Below, one piece after another: positions 12,312-23,937 of a DNA stretch of 64,000 nt (position 1 is its first letter; every line of letters starts with the position of its first letter). The DNA comes from Cunninghamia lanceolata (lineage: Eukaryota > Streptophyta > Pinopsida > Cupressales > Cupressaceae). A program made the translations under genes and the position numbers. Under the pieces are notes generated by a model. It saw nothing but the letters and a program-made list of their open reading frames with translations. It had not been told where the DNA came from and searched no databases. The stretch lies in the NCBI GenBank assembly GCA_027924645.1, contig BSBN01001252.1, positions 1,043,501-1,107,500 of the forward strand. The letters are read 5' to 3'.

Positions 12312-13070
12312 TAATGCATAAGGAAAAAAGAAAAATATACTACATTCGGTCATTATGCATGAACATGAGGAATCTTGGACTCTCGACCATTGTTTGCATA
12401 TGGCATAAGGCACAATTCGACCATGTTGTCGATCAACATGAGATAAAGGGAATAAAAAAGACATGATTCTTCTTGGCTCATGGCCCCTCCTTGGCACAAT
12501 CATTAGGTTTGTCAAGACCAAGGTCTTGACCCTAATCGGGATAAGGTAAATGATTTTTTTTTTATTACAAAGTCAAAATGAGGAAAAGAAAGGGCAAAAA
12601 GCCATTGAACAAAAGAATGAAGAAACCCTAAAACAATTGTTTCATTTCTCAATTTTATCTTTCACTTTCACCTTTCTTTGCTCTGCAACCAAAATCGACC
12701 AACGGATAGGGTTTGAAATGAAATGCTTCTTCTCTGGTTTTTTACCCTCCATCTGGTGTTTCTCTGGTGAAATCTCAAGCATTATGTGGCATTTAAACAT
12801 AGGAAGAAGGTGAGTATACATCTTGAGCCCTTACTGGCAATTTCTTTGTTATTTTTGTGTTTTATCACTTCATCTCTGGCAGCAGCTTCTATGGCTAGAA
12901 GGTTTGTCTTCTTGTAACAATTTCTTACCAGTCCTTTCCTGTGTTTGATTTCATCTGCAACCATATATGTATATTTTGAGAAGCCTTTGCAAAAGAGAGG
13001 TTGCGGCTTGTAGATCTCACTATACAAGAAAAATGGGGTGAGTTTCTCTTTGGCTTTCATGTATCTTTAT
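12312..13070. other. Non-coding stretch; short perfect hairpin
   Basis: No supported gene. GTCAAGACC and GGTCTTGAC form a perfect inverted repeat with a two-base spacer at 12511-12530. The ORF at 12550-12813 has no recognisable features. Confidence 0.4.
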
Positions 13071-13074
13071 ACAT

Positions 13075-13760
13075 TTGAACTGTAACTGCAAAAAGATAAG
13101 GGTTTCAAAATGTTCCTATGGGTGTTTAACTCTTCAAAGAGATAAGGTTTTTCGGCCACGGCCACTCCATTCTTTTGTTTCTGTATCTATTTTCACTCTT
13201 CTGTAGATGTAAAACTATAAGGGTTTTAAAATTGTAACAAGGGTTTTAACATTTTCTTTTTGCAGAAAGGCCCTTTACTAGCCACAGTCTGTATAACTGT
13301 GTTCTATATAATGTTTCCCTTTATATTTCTTGACTCTGCAGAGCTAAAATAGAACTAGGGCTTAAAAAAATGAAAAGTGGGTTTTAACATTTCTTGAAAG
13401 GAAAGGCCTTCTTAGTGTCACGATCTGCTCCATATTTCTTTCCTTTGGCACTATTCACTGCATTTTCTTCTTTATCTCTGTAGATGCAAAAAATGTACTT
13501 AGGGTTTCAATAAACAATAAGGGTTTGATTTTCCTTGCATTTTATGTACTCTTCCTATCTGATTTCTGGCCACTTCTTGATGTATTCTCCTTCTGTAATT
13601 TATATGTAAGACACCTTTTTCGACTGTAAGGGTTCTAAGAAGCAAACACAAGGGTTTTTATATTTCTTTAAAGAAAACGTTCCTGTAGCTGTGACTGTCA
13701 GATGTTTCTTCTTTAAACATTTTGATTCTAGTCTCTTATTTCTCCTGTAGCTGTAACTAT
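13075..13760 (+). repeat. Degenerate tandem array, about 135-bp units
   Basis: About five diverged units start near 13079, 13201, 13337, 13482 and 13620. Each begins with CTGTARMTGTAAAA or CTCTGCAGAGCTAAAA type words. AGGGTTT(T/C)A, a second GGGTTTTAACATTT and a TTCTTT/GGCC tract follow. I read it as a tandemly amplified leader or LTR fragment of unknown parent. Confidence 0.5.
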
Positions 13761-16480
13761 CAATTCATACATGTATTCTTTCTTTTCTGTAACTTTGACC
13801 TTAAAAGGATGTCATGAATATTCAGGAATGAATTGAACCTGTTCACATCAGTATGTAATGAGAAGAAAATTCAAAACAACATAATCTTTTATATTTTATT
13901 TCTTTCTCATTTTGTCTCCTTCTGTATGTTATGAAAATGATCTACCTCCATAGTTCTTCTTGTAGATATATCAGTCATTTATCATTTCTCATATGATAAT
14001 GTTTACTTAGAAATTGATCTTCTATACCTTCTGCCACTTTATGATGTTCAATATGACATAAGTATGAAATGATTATATGATACTCCAGTCTATGGCATGG
14101 TTGTGCTTCATTTCATGATGTGAACAAGATAACATGTTTCTTTCTCTATATTAGTTGTAGCATAGATTTATCGTGGACTTGCAATATCCTTGATGTATGA
14201 GGCCTAGACATTGGCATGGTATGAATGATGTTTCAACTCTGAAACATGGTATGATTGTACCTATTACATTGTATGCTATTGTTCTAAAAAAGATGTGATT
14301 ATCTCATGTAGATCAGTTGATAACATAACAACCTTGTAGCAAAAATACATTTTACCTTCTGTATATCAGTTGATAACATGACAGTCTATAATTTGTACTG
14401 ATTCTTGTAGTGTTCACTTCATATATCTCAGCATTCCAATGAGGAGTTGTTATTGATCAACTTATGACATTCATGGCATATACTTCTCAGTTGATTCTCT
14501 ATTCATCACAAAGTTGTCCTTTATTGCACCTATGTGCTTTTATGACATCTAAGGTCTGATTTTTCTGATTTTTGACCTTGTTAGATGACTGTTATACTTA
14601 TAGCATACATATGAACAGCAGTAAGACATTTCAGTGATGATAAAAATAAAGAAGAGTACCTTAACATGACTGTACTTCTGTGTTTTGCATATATTTCCTT
14701 GATTCAAAATCATTGCTTCTCTTGTAACATGTAATGAAGCAACTTGAACATGATTGATCTAATTTTGATAGTCTATTACTAAGTGGGCATAGTTTATAGG
14801 AGCAACTTCTCCTCTTCACTTTATCATGATGACTTCACTTTTTACAAGTTGGCTTTGATAATGCATAATATTGTCTTCAATGATGCATCCTGTCTTTTAT
14901 AATCTGATATCCTTTTCAAATGAATAAAAAGGAAAACATAATGGGCTCAACCCTTGTGGGAGCCACATTTCCTCCACATGTTTTAATGTCTTCAAATCAA
15001 CAACATTACTTTTCCTATACCTGCACAGTGAACAAACAACTTAGCATAAAAACATACCTCTTGAAGTTGATTGACCTTTCTCATGATGATCTGATTTATT
15101 GTACATGTCTAATTTGATCCATTCAAATGAAATGCACAGTGTCTACAAGTTGATATGTCTGTTGATAAAAGCATGTGATAATTTTAAATATCCAGAGCTT
15201 CTAATAGGGTCTTCCCCAAATTTTTGCAAGTACACTGTCATGATCAGGAGCTGAAGACAAGGACATTAAGACTAGCTCTCAACTGATGACATCAACCTTT
15301 TGATAAAAGACAATGATGGATATTTAATATTCTCATGTGTTCTTTCTCATTTCCTTTTATCACCAGATCTATAGCTTGCATATGTCTGTATTGCTCAGTT
15401 TAGTGACTCCCACGGCTTGTGTGGGACACATTTAAACATTTGTTTAAACATGATCAGTTATTTTACCTTATGCAAATGATTTATGTATATTTCTTTTTGA
15501 ATAAAATGCATACGATAGAATAACTGAACCTAATATGAAACACATGTTCAAAATATGATATGAAATGACAATTTTATAAATACCTCTCTTTCACATTGAA
15601 ATGTGATCACTTGAATGATTCAATCATCTTATAACTGAAAGATAAAGCTAGTTAGATTATCTGTCTTTCATTGACTATCTGATATCTTGCCATTAGTTAT
15701 ACACTTATCATGATGGTTTGGCAGTCCTGATTGGACTGCCAGAGTACCCTGTTAACTGATCCTTATTTTCTCTTGTCAAGAAATCATACATTCACTAATT
15801 GTAATTAACTTAAAAGTTTTCTTTTACTCCTTTTGAAATAATCTGCAAATTAGGTCCAACTAAGTTAAGTGTGAACATAATTTAGTAACAAATACATTTG
15901 AGCTCACAACACTCAACGTGACCATCTTGCTGATCCTAATGAATGAGATTCACCTTAAGTCCTATTTGTAAGTGGTCCTCCTGTTGTACCATAATTCTTA
16001 TATTATAAGCTTTTTCTTTTGTAAAGTTTCCCTTCCCTCCATTATATCTACTTTATATCTACTTCATAATGGCCTTCTTGTATTATTTTATTTTCTTGTC
16101 CCCTTTTTGTCCCACACACTATCTAATTTTGAGATAATCATGAAAAACCATTACACCATTTACCTCTTTGAGAATTTTCATGCCAACTCCAAATCAAGAG
16201 CTAAAATGTTCCTCTGATCAAAAAATGGTTGTAATTCTGAAGCCTTTCACTAAAATGAGAGTGCGAGTCGTTGATCTTTCTATGTAAACCCTTATCCTAT
16301 GGTAGCCTCTAACTCAAGAAAATGCCTTTATGAGTTATTGAATAAAATCCTACTAGTGGTTCATTCCCCAAGATGTTTTAATCAGAGTTGTTCATTCCAA
16401 AAGAAGTCTTGTTTTGCTATGAAAAGAGCCAAAAACCTAGTGCAATTAATTGATCTATCCATCTCATCATAATTTGATGG
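13761..16480. other. AT-rich unassigned DNA
   Basis: No coding frame, LTR pair or RNA gene is supported. Many TGATAACATGA-type and TCATGATG-type words give a repetitive look. Two related short phrases (ACCCTTGTGGGAGCCACATTT at 14950-14971 and CGGCTTGTGTGGGACACATTT near 15411-15431) may be diverged copies of one motif. Confidence 0.35.
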
Positions 16481-18900
16481 CTCTTGCTAGTTCTAAAAAT
16501 TGTATCTACACAAAAAGACAAATATCCCATAGGTCATATGATCATATTGTTCTGTCACATCTCAATCACCCTTTTTGAAAAGGGAAACTTGTGGCTACAT
16601 TCCAAAAGGTCACATCAACATAGCATGTGCCAACATTATACAAGTAGGCATGCAACAACTCCCTATGTACACCAAATAGTTATCACATCATTAGCTCTAA
16701 CCAATAGCAAGACAACATTTCAAAATTTTAAAAATGGGTGTGATCCATCTACTTTCATGGTGCGATACATGATAGGTCATGTCATGACGATGAAGGATTC
16801 AAATTTAAAATTCTACAAATAGGGTGGCATGGACTAGTATAATATTTGGCAATGATAACATAGGAATGCACTAAAAGTTGGCGTGAACTAGTTATCATAA
16901 GAGAATACCAATAGTGCCTTATATCAAAACATCAAGAAATTAGCAAAAAATCCTTAGCTACTAGTTCAAGTGAGAAACTTTTTGACAAAACCCAGTTCAA
17001 AGAAAATATTTAATAGAGAAAGGAGAGCCAACATAATGGACAAGAATGTAGAGAAACAAAAGCAAGTGAAGGTCTCTATCCGAGCTTCATCTTCAAAACA
17101 AGGTAAATTCCTCTCATAATTGGACCTCCCCATATATTCTAAGGAGCGAGTGACGAAACCAAATACCTTGGTTTGTTATTCATAGCCCACCACTTCTAAC
17201 TCAATTCATGATAATGTTTACCTCATCTATGAACCTCATTTCTCCACTTGCCCCAATTCATTCAAACATGGCACATTCCTTCCGAAAGTCTGCATTCGAT
17301 AGAAACCTCACGCATGCTACCAACAACTACGTTGACTGCATTTGGACCTCACATCTGGCAAAGTTCCTTGTCCCCTCCATCCACCCATGTCTAGAAATCA
17401 TCATAGTGTTTTCAAATCTATTTGATGTTGCAAGCAATACCATCAAAGGGAAGGGAAAAACCAACCAATTCAAGTGCATCATCTCTATGAAAATGATAAG
17501 AAAAATGTTGAGTGTCCTTCTTGGATCATTTAAGTGCAACACTAATTCCCTAGCCACCATTTGGGATAGCATCCCCAACAAGCTAGCCTTTGCGAATAGC
17601 CTTTGTCCCCGACCAATTACTAGTGCAATCCAAGCAATTATAGCTCCCATCAAGTTCCCATTGTCGCTAGGAAAATTCAAATGTGACACCCAAGGCATTC
17701 ATATCATAGTTGCTTATGTACTAAGCATGTCAGATGACAAATCCATGTACCCTAAGCAACTTCTTGTTGCCCACTTATTATCTATAACTCCTATAGAAAC
17801 CTTTTGGTTAGACTTCTCTTGGTACTTGGATGAGCAAATTACCATGCAATTGCAAAACTTGGAAGTCACGTGGACTTTCAAATATTTTTCTATCCTTTCT
17901 CACATGTTGCACAAATATTTTCATCTCTACCAGATATCAATGTAAAGATTTCCCATGAAACATTGGGGTATGACCTAGTCACTATTTAGATCCCCATCCT
18001 CCACCAAACCAATGACTGCTATGCCTTCATGGAGTAGTTTCTAATGCCCACTTTATCCCTCCTATAAATGAAAAAATATTGAGAATGAATAAGTCTTATA
18101 TGACCACTCTGCAGTCAATACACAAAGGCAACTAGTTTTTGAGGTTGACCATACCATGATTAGGGTCTACAAATACATTAATTCCATCTATAGATTGTTG
18201 AGACTAGTTCCACCTAAGCTTTGTGCTCTATTATGCTAGAGACAGATAGATACCATTGACCTACAATTTGGAAATGGAAGAGGAAGAGCTACATTCTACT
18301 CCCTCCTATAGACTTATGATATAACACTTAATAAGTGGAGGACTACAAAGATCCTTGACATAAAACTGATGGAGATGCATTTGGATAAAATCCATGACCA
18401 TTGGGATTTTGACCCTAGTGGGTTATTCTCAATGTGGTTGAAAAAGATCGATAGCAACAAAGCCTCCAAATGTGTACATGAGAACCAAATGGAAATATAG
18501 GCCAAAAGAAACCTTATAGAATAAAACATTGACAAATTTGTTAATATATGGCCCATGATGACTCAATCATCCCAGTAGCTCCAACCTTGTGATACCTTCT
18601 ACAGAAAGGTAAAATAATATGACCCTAACAAACTGTTTAATGACTGCATGTCAACACTCAGAAGGGAACAATGGAGCAAGGAGAAAATCATGGCATGTGG
18701 GGAATTTTGCTAGGAAATAGGCCACACTAAGGAGAAACTATCAAACAACATCCTTGATGATGATATCTTGGAGACAACCTACAACAAGGTCCATGATACC
18801 ACTGACTCTTCCCAAACCATAGAAGAAAGTCAATCATGCCAAGAGGATGCTTCCTTAAGAGGGGATGAAATAGAATGAAATGTTCCTAGAACTGAAGCAA
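16481..18900 (+). pseudogene. Decayed coding region, N-terminal part
   Basis: This stretch reads like a coding sequence worn down by stops and frameshifts. Conserved-looking phrases appear in different frames: KERVTKPNTLVCYS near 17145, SIYEPHF near 17220, and DTTDSSQTIEESQSCQEDAS near 18800. The longest open frame is 17208-17945 (245 codons). Its opposite strand is also open for 123 codons, so I am not sure it is the original frame. No known domain is recognised. It probably belongs with the Pro-rich and coiled-coil parts to the right as one element protein. Confidence 0.35.
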
Positions 18901-19319
18901 TAATTGTATGAGTTGCACAACAAGAGTTGTTGTTTTCTAGTGGTATGATGCCATCACAATCATCTATGTGCACATACAAAAAGTAGGACAAGGGGTCCTG
19001 GCCCTACCTATATTAGTGCAATTAGTAGGATGTATTGTCATCATCTATGTGGCTACATGACAATTGGTTGGCCATGTGTGTAGTGATAGTCACCTAGAAC
19101 ATAAGGATTGGCTGAGCCCATGACTCTAGTATTTCAAAGGTCTAGTGTAGCTAGACAAAGCCTATTTCAAATGGTTGTTGGAGGAGATGTTGACCTAGAG
19201 GATAGAAAAAAGAAAAATCTTGAGAATGTGGACCAGTCACCTACCAAGAAGAGGACAGAGAAGAATAGAAAGAATGCAAAGAGCATTCAACATATGGCAT
19301 GGTGTAACAACAAGTTTGC

Positions 19320-19860
19320 ATGGTCCCTGATGTGAGTATTCCTCCTCCTCCTCCCCTCTCTTCTATTTTTCATCTCTCTCTCTCCATTGTACCAATTATA
19401 CAACCTCCTCCCATTCTACTCCCCATCAGTCACCACCTCCATCTCCTCATATTGCCCCTATTCCACCATCACCATATGCCCAATTTCCTCCACCTTCATT
19501 TTCACTTCCTCACATCCTTGCTACAGTTGCTTCCTAGATGCAACAATAATTCACATAGCTGCCCCCATAATTTCATTACTCCCCATATTTCTACCCATAT
19601 TAACCCTCTTTTACTGGTCAACTCCCACCACCAACTAGTGGATATCACCTCCCAGTGTTCTAGCCATGCACCATATCATTCCAATAAAACATTAAATCTC
19701 TACAATCACAGCGACCTTCACCTTCATCCCATGTTGTGTAGATCCCTACTTGCCAAACAACCGCTCGATCTATAGATGCACAACTAGTAGCACCATTAGT
19801 TCTTGCACTTTCCTTAGGGTCTACCACAATGACGCGAGATCCCACCTTGTACCAACAACA
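19320..19860 (+). pseudogene. Decayed coding region, proline/histidine-rich part
   Basis: All three plus frames are Pro-, Ser- and His-rich because of CCTCCTCC and CACCATC words. An open frame covers 19320-19775, while the frame reading PPPSPHIAPIPPSPYAQFPPPSFSLP has stops. The low-complexity linker lies between a globular-looking part and a coiled coil. That order resembles the pol-less elements elsewhere in this window. Assignment is weak. Confidence 0.35.
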
Positions 19861-19989
19861 AATTTTTCAAATAGATACTATGAGATAACGTAAACGTCCA
19901 CTAAGAGAAAAGGAAAGCAAGATGTTGCTCCTACAACTAAGCGTGTGAGAACCAAGTATGGTCCTGTATAGGACATGCTATATTTTGTT

Positions 19990-21342
19990 CATTTCACACC
20001 ATTGATAGATAAACTGGAAGGTAAAATGTAATTGATCAACTACCAAATGGAATCAATAAGTGTGAACATCAAGGATGCAAGAAGAAAAGATTGAACCAAG
20101 TTCCTTCAAGAAGGAGTGAAGGTCATGGGCTCCTCTCTCATATCCTTAGATAGAAAATATAAGTAGGAGGAGTTGAGACAAGCTAAGTTCACAATTGAGG
20201 TGCATAAGACAACAATAAAGGCACTGGAGGGATAGGTCTCCATTGTGTCTTAGAAGGCCACAAAAGAAAAAGATGTGTAGGTGCAAAATGTTGAAAAGCA
20301 CATCTCAGAGGTCCAAATAGAGTTAGCAAAGGTAAAGCTATATCATGTAGCTGTCAAGGGAGAGAATATGCCAACCAGGCCACAATTGACTTCCTAACGA
20401 AAAAGATGGAGGATCATAAGGTACAAACCATCAAGGAGCACACAATCACCATGGACCTAGATAGTTAGTTCAAAGTGGCAAAAGTAAAGTTGAGCACCCC
20501 ATATAGTCATCTCTCCATGCTAACTACACAAATGGATACCCAGAAGCAAACTATAGTAGGCCTCACCAAGAAGGGTTAAGACTTGGAGAAAAGATTACAT
20601 GTAACAAAGCAAGAAAATCAATAAATCCAAAGTAGGATTAAAGAATTGAAGTTGTCTATCAATGCATTGGAACTCATCCATGCTCTATGTCATGCCTATT
20701 GGAGGGAGATTGAGCAATTTGTGCTTGCCTTTACTTTGGTGCTCAATTTCATTAAGTATGCACAAACTCTCCATTCAGTGGTGGATAAGGAAATTGATAT
20801 TATGGAACACACCCTTGCTCTAGTGATCAATGATGTTCATACAACTATCACACATCTATACATTTCCAATTAACTCAAGATTTATGGGAATCCATAGCAA
20901 ATTTTGTTTCTTGACAAATTAATGATATCCTAAATAAGGATAGGATGGTGCAAGAGTGCAAGACACAACTAGGATTCGTGGCACATGTAATCATAGAGAC
21001 CTAGGTCTTCCCACTCCAATAGACTCAAATGACAAGGTACTTTCTCATAGTTCATTTCAATAAAAAATTAGGAACAAAAGCCTAGATGAGTTGGAGCTCA
21101 ACACATTATCCTTGCAATCAACAATGGAGGAAATGTTGGCAGCAATTAAGCCAACCACTAATTTGGGGACTTTGGTGCAAACTGCTAGATTACAATCACA
21201 AGTATCCTATGAACATACATTGGAGCTAGAGTGTAGGTACAAATTGTTGCAAAGGATCAATCTATTGAATGACCACAGTTGGGGAGGCTTATTTATTCTC
21301 TTAGTCATTTTAAGGGGTAGGTATCTCCCTTGTAAATTTTGA
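19990..21342 (+). pseudogene. Decayed coding region, coiled-coil C-terminal part
   Basis: Translated pieces in one or two plus frames are heptad-like and charged: ATKEKDV, VQNVEKHISEVQIELAKVK, RIKELKLSINALELIHAL. Many stops interrupt them. The 83-codon frame 21091-21342 ends with a hydrophobic segment and PCKF. The original would have been a long coiled-coil protein, like ORF1 of the element at 36177. No enzymatic motif is seen. Confidence 0.4.
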
Positions 21343-21393
21343 ACTTTTAAAGTTTTGAGTTTTGATTGGTGACTCTATGCCCAATGGATGCAT

Positions 21394-21433
21394 TTATGGG
21401 TTCCTTTTCTTCCACAAGTGAAGGAACCCATAA
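21394..21433. other. Perfect 13-bp stem hairpin
   Basis: TTATGGGTTCCTT and AAGGAACCCATAA are exact inverted copies around a 14-base loop. It lies just past the end of the decayed coiled-coil frame. Function is unknown; an RNA hairpin near the end of a retroelement coding region is possible. Confidence 0.6.
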
Positions 21434-21879
21434 ACTAGAGTAAATATTTCACTACAAGAGATAGATTCACTCCACACCTCAACATTGAATCAATAACAAT
21501 ACCTCATAGCATCTACAAATCTCTCTTCTTTAATCCATTTTTGTCATTTTGAGGAATTGACATAGTTCTAGTAGAGGCCAAGTCCCAACAAACATACCCC
21601 ATCTAATGCTCCAAGTTAGATCAATTCAATGGCTCATGTGACTTTAGAGAAAAAATAGAGAATGTTTTATTGAGAATCCCCATGTTGTGACATGTGGCAT
21701 AGGCAGGCAATATTATAAAGTAAAAGGTTTTTAGTATAAGTGACGGTGATCCCCACTCATTTTTTTGGTTTAAGTCAAGTGATAACTTAAATAGGGACAC
21801 ATGGCATGCTCGTGGGGATTCCTAGAAATATAAATGGTAAAGACTTCCTAGGATAGTGTGGACTATTTGATCTGCCACT

Positions 21880-22588
21880 GATGATTTCATTTGACAAACC
21901 GTAAGATATTATTTAAGCAAATGGTTGATGAATACAAGTTATTCTTTACCTACATTTAGTTTGAATAGGTGACTCACCTTCATAACAAAGCAGTTGATGC
22001 CATGGCCACCATTGGATCCCTCCTGGATATGCCTCATGATAGTAACCAGTTGAATCCTCCAACATCACACTTTCCCACTTGAATCCTCTCACAAACAACA
22101 ATGATCACTCATCAGTTGAGCCTCTCGCTACACCATCCTCGTCGATACCCTTTATTGTTGAAGCTATGATGGCACTCTCCTATGATGTTTAAACACAGAA
22201 GAATCTTCCCTCACACTACACGAAGTCCACACAAGTATCTATGGTGCTCACATTTAAGTAGTATTGTCCTAGCTAAAAAACTCTTATGTACAGGATATTA
22301 CTGGCCAACAATGGAGCATGATGCATGTGCATATGTAAAGAAATGTAAGCCTTGTCAGCAACACGGAGATCTCATACATGCTCCCTCTCAGGCATTGCAA
22401 CCAATAACCACACCATGGCCCTTTTCTCAATGGGGCTTATATCTCATTAGCAAAATCCACCCCTCTTCTGACGGGCACAAATTCATCATCACCGCCACCA
22501 AGTACTTTACCAAGTGGGTCGAAGATATTCCTCTCACTTTTACCACTGGTAATCAAATCACCAAATTCATCCATTACCATATCATTTG
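21880..22588 (+). pseudogene. Gypsy pol remnant: RNase H tail and integrase N-terminal half
   Basis: HNKAVDAMATIGSLL near 21980 is the end of RNase H. From 22182 the frame gives a worn zinc-binding region (HKYLW.SHLS) with the Cys pair CKPCQQHGD. GYYWPTMEHD, SDGHKFIITATKYFTKWVE and ITKFIHYHIIC follow. In the integrase core the usual first catalytic Asp (WGLD) is Tyr (WGLY), so the enzyme would be dead. A frameshift separates the RNase H part. The frame is cut at 22588 by the Copia insertion and resumes at 29717. Confidence 0.8.
22584..22588. repeat. Target-site duplication ATTTG, left copy
   Basis: ATTTG precedes the left LTR and recurs at 29712-29716. Removing the Copia and one copy rejoins the Gypsy integrase frame. 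Confidence 0.95.
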
Positions 22589-23879
22589 TGTTGCAAGTAT
22601 GAGGTTAACCAGTGTTTTCATTGATGTCAACATACTCATATTGCATTGGTAAGAAGGTTTGGATGAGCTGTGTGTTGAGGATATTGAGAAAAGTAGTCTC
22701 AATAAGGACTAGTGAAGAACAGTGATAAGAAGAAGGCAAATGTACTCAATAGGTTGAGAATTAGAGGATGCGGATTAAAGGGTTTGTAGATATGAGTCTT
22801 GAGATGATCCAGTTAAGATTTCAGAGGTCCACATGAAGATATGAAAAAGTTGTGATTGGTCAAGTAGAACCGGTTCCGGGAGATGCTTCGGAGGAATAGA
22901 GTGTCGCAAAAAGGTTCGATGAGATCCGAAGGTGCATTATCAGACTCTGTGGATTGGAAGGAGTGTTTGGGATATCCTTGTGATGTGTCATCTCAGTTTG
23001 TACAAAGTTTGGAGGTCTGAAAGAACCTTTTTCAGTTTGACAGTCGCGACAGACTGTGTTCTTGAAGTTCTAGATGAAGAGGAGAAGTGATTCCAGTGAG
23101 TAGAGGAAGTGTGGATGTACCTGGTCAATCAGGAAAGCTTGTGAAGGTTCTTGGATCATGTTGAGGTTATGTTGTCGGTCCGCATTGGTGGTAGAGCTCA
23201 GAATTGAAGATATTCTTCCGGATGAAGTTCTTGTTCAGACTAGCCAACCGGATGAGTTTTTCATCTTGCAAATGTTCTTGTGGTGGCCAACCGGATGTAT
23301 TAATCATCTTGCGGATGTCCTTATGGTTGATTGCCGACTTAGATGATTGTTCCTAAGTCGATGTCTTATATAAATAAAGGTTTGTGAGTTCATTTCAAAG
23401 TGGGTTGAGTAGCGGATGAGTGTGGTATAGCGAAAGAGTGAAGGGCAGAGCAGAAGTATCTCGGGCTTAAATGGAACTGATCCAGACATGGTAAAGATGT
23501 CAATCTCCAGTTCAAGTTTGTGATTCTTATCACTTTGTAGACAATGTGTCTCTTGTAGGTAGTATGCCTCTTTGTGAGTAGTGTGCTTGGGTAGTGAGCC
23601 CTAGCTGGCATGTGCCATTCATTTTTTCTTATTCTTCTAACAGAGAATAATCCTTGGGTTAATCACCCCGTGGTTTTTCCCTTAACCAGGTTTTCTATGT
23701 CAAAATCTTGGTGTCCAATGTGTTGATGTTTATCTGCTCCTATGTTTATGTATTATGCTTTCATGGATGGTTAATTGATATGCTATTAACTAACAAAGAA
23801 GAATCAAGTGTTTGAAGTAGAAGCAAGTTTCTGTACAACTGATTCACCCCCCTCTCAGTTGTGTGCCCTAGATCTAACA
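22589..23879 (+). repeat. 5' LTR of SIRE-like Copia
   Basis: TGTTGCAAG...TCTAACA, the same length as the 3' LTR at 28421-29711. Differences between the copies are scattered and largely transitions. A TATA box, a conserved U5 block (CCGTGGTTTTTCCCTTAACC, about 23665-23684) and a pyrimidine-rich end are visible. Confidence 0.95.
23367..23376 (+). promoter_or_regulatory. TATA box of SIRE-like Copia 5' LTR
   Basis: TATATAAATA followed by AAGGTTTGTGAG. The 3' LTR keeps TATAAATA at 29201-29208. It is about 780 bp into the LTR, a normal U3-R border. Confidence 0.65.
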
Positions 23880-23881
23880 AT

Positions 23882-23893
23882 TGGTATCAGAGC
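23882..23893 (+). other. Primer binding site, initiator tRNA-Met type
   Basis: TGGTATCAGAGC, two bases after the LTR, complementary to the 3' end of plant initiator methionine tRNA. The same site is used by the elements at 35039 and 45904. Confidence 0.92.
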
Positions 23894-23937
23894 CAAGTTC
23901 CTCTGAAAGGAGCTTAACCGCTTGAGGAGATCTAGGA

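Noticed and set aside
14950..15431. Two similar phrases (GTGGGAGCCACATTT and GTGTGGGACACATTT) as possible LTR ends
   Set aside because: Similarity does not extend beyond about 25 bases and no PBS or PPT is nearby.
17327..17698. 123-codon minus-strand ORF opposite 17208-17945
   Set aside because: No recognisable protein features; neighbouring coding-like phrases all read on the plus strand.
23882..23893. Possible tRNA-derived gene at the tRNA-like PBS sites (also 36111 and 51163)
   Set aside because: Only the 12-base primer complement is present; no cloverleaf can be formed.
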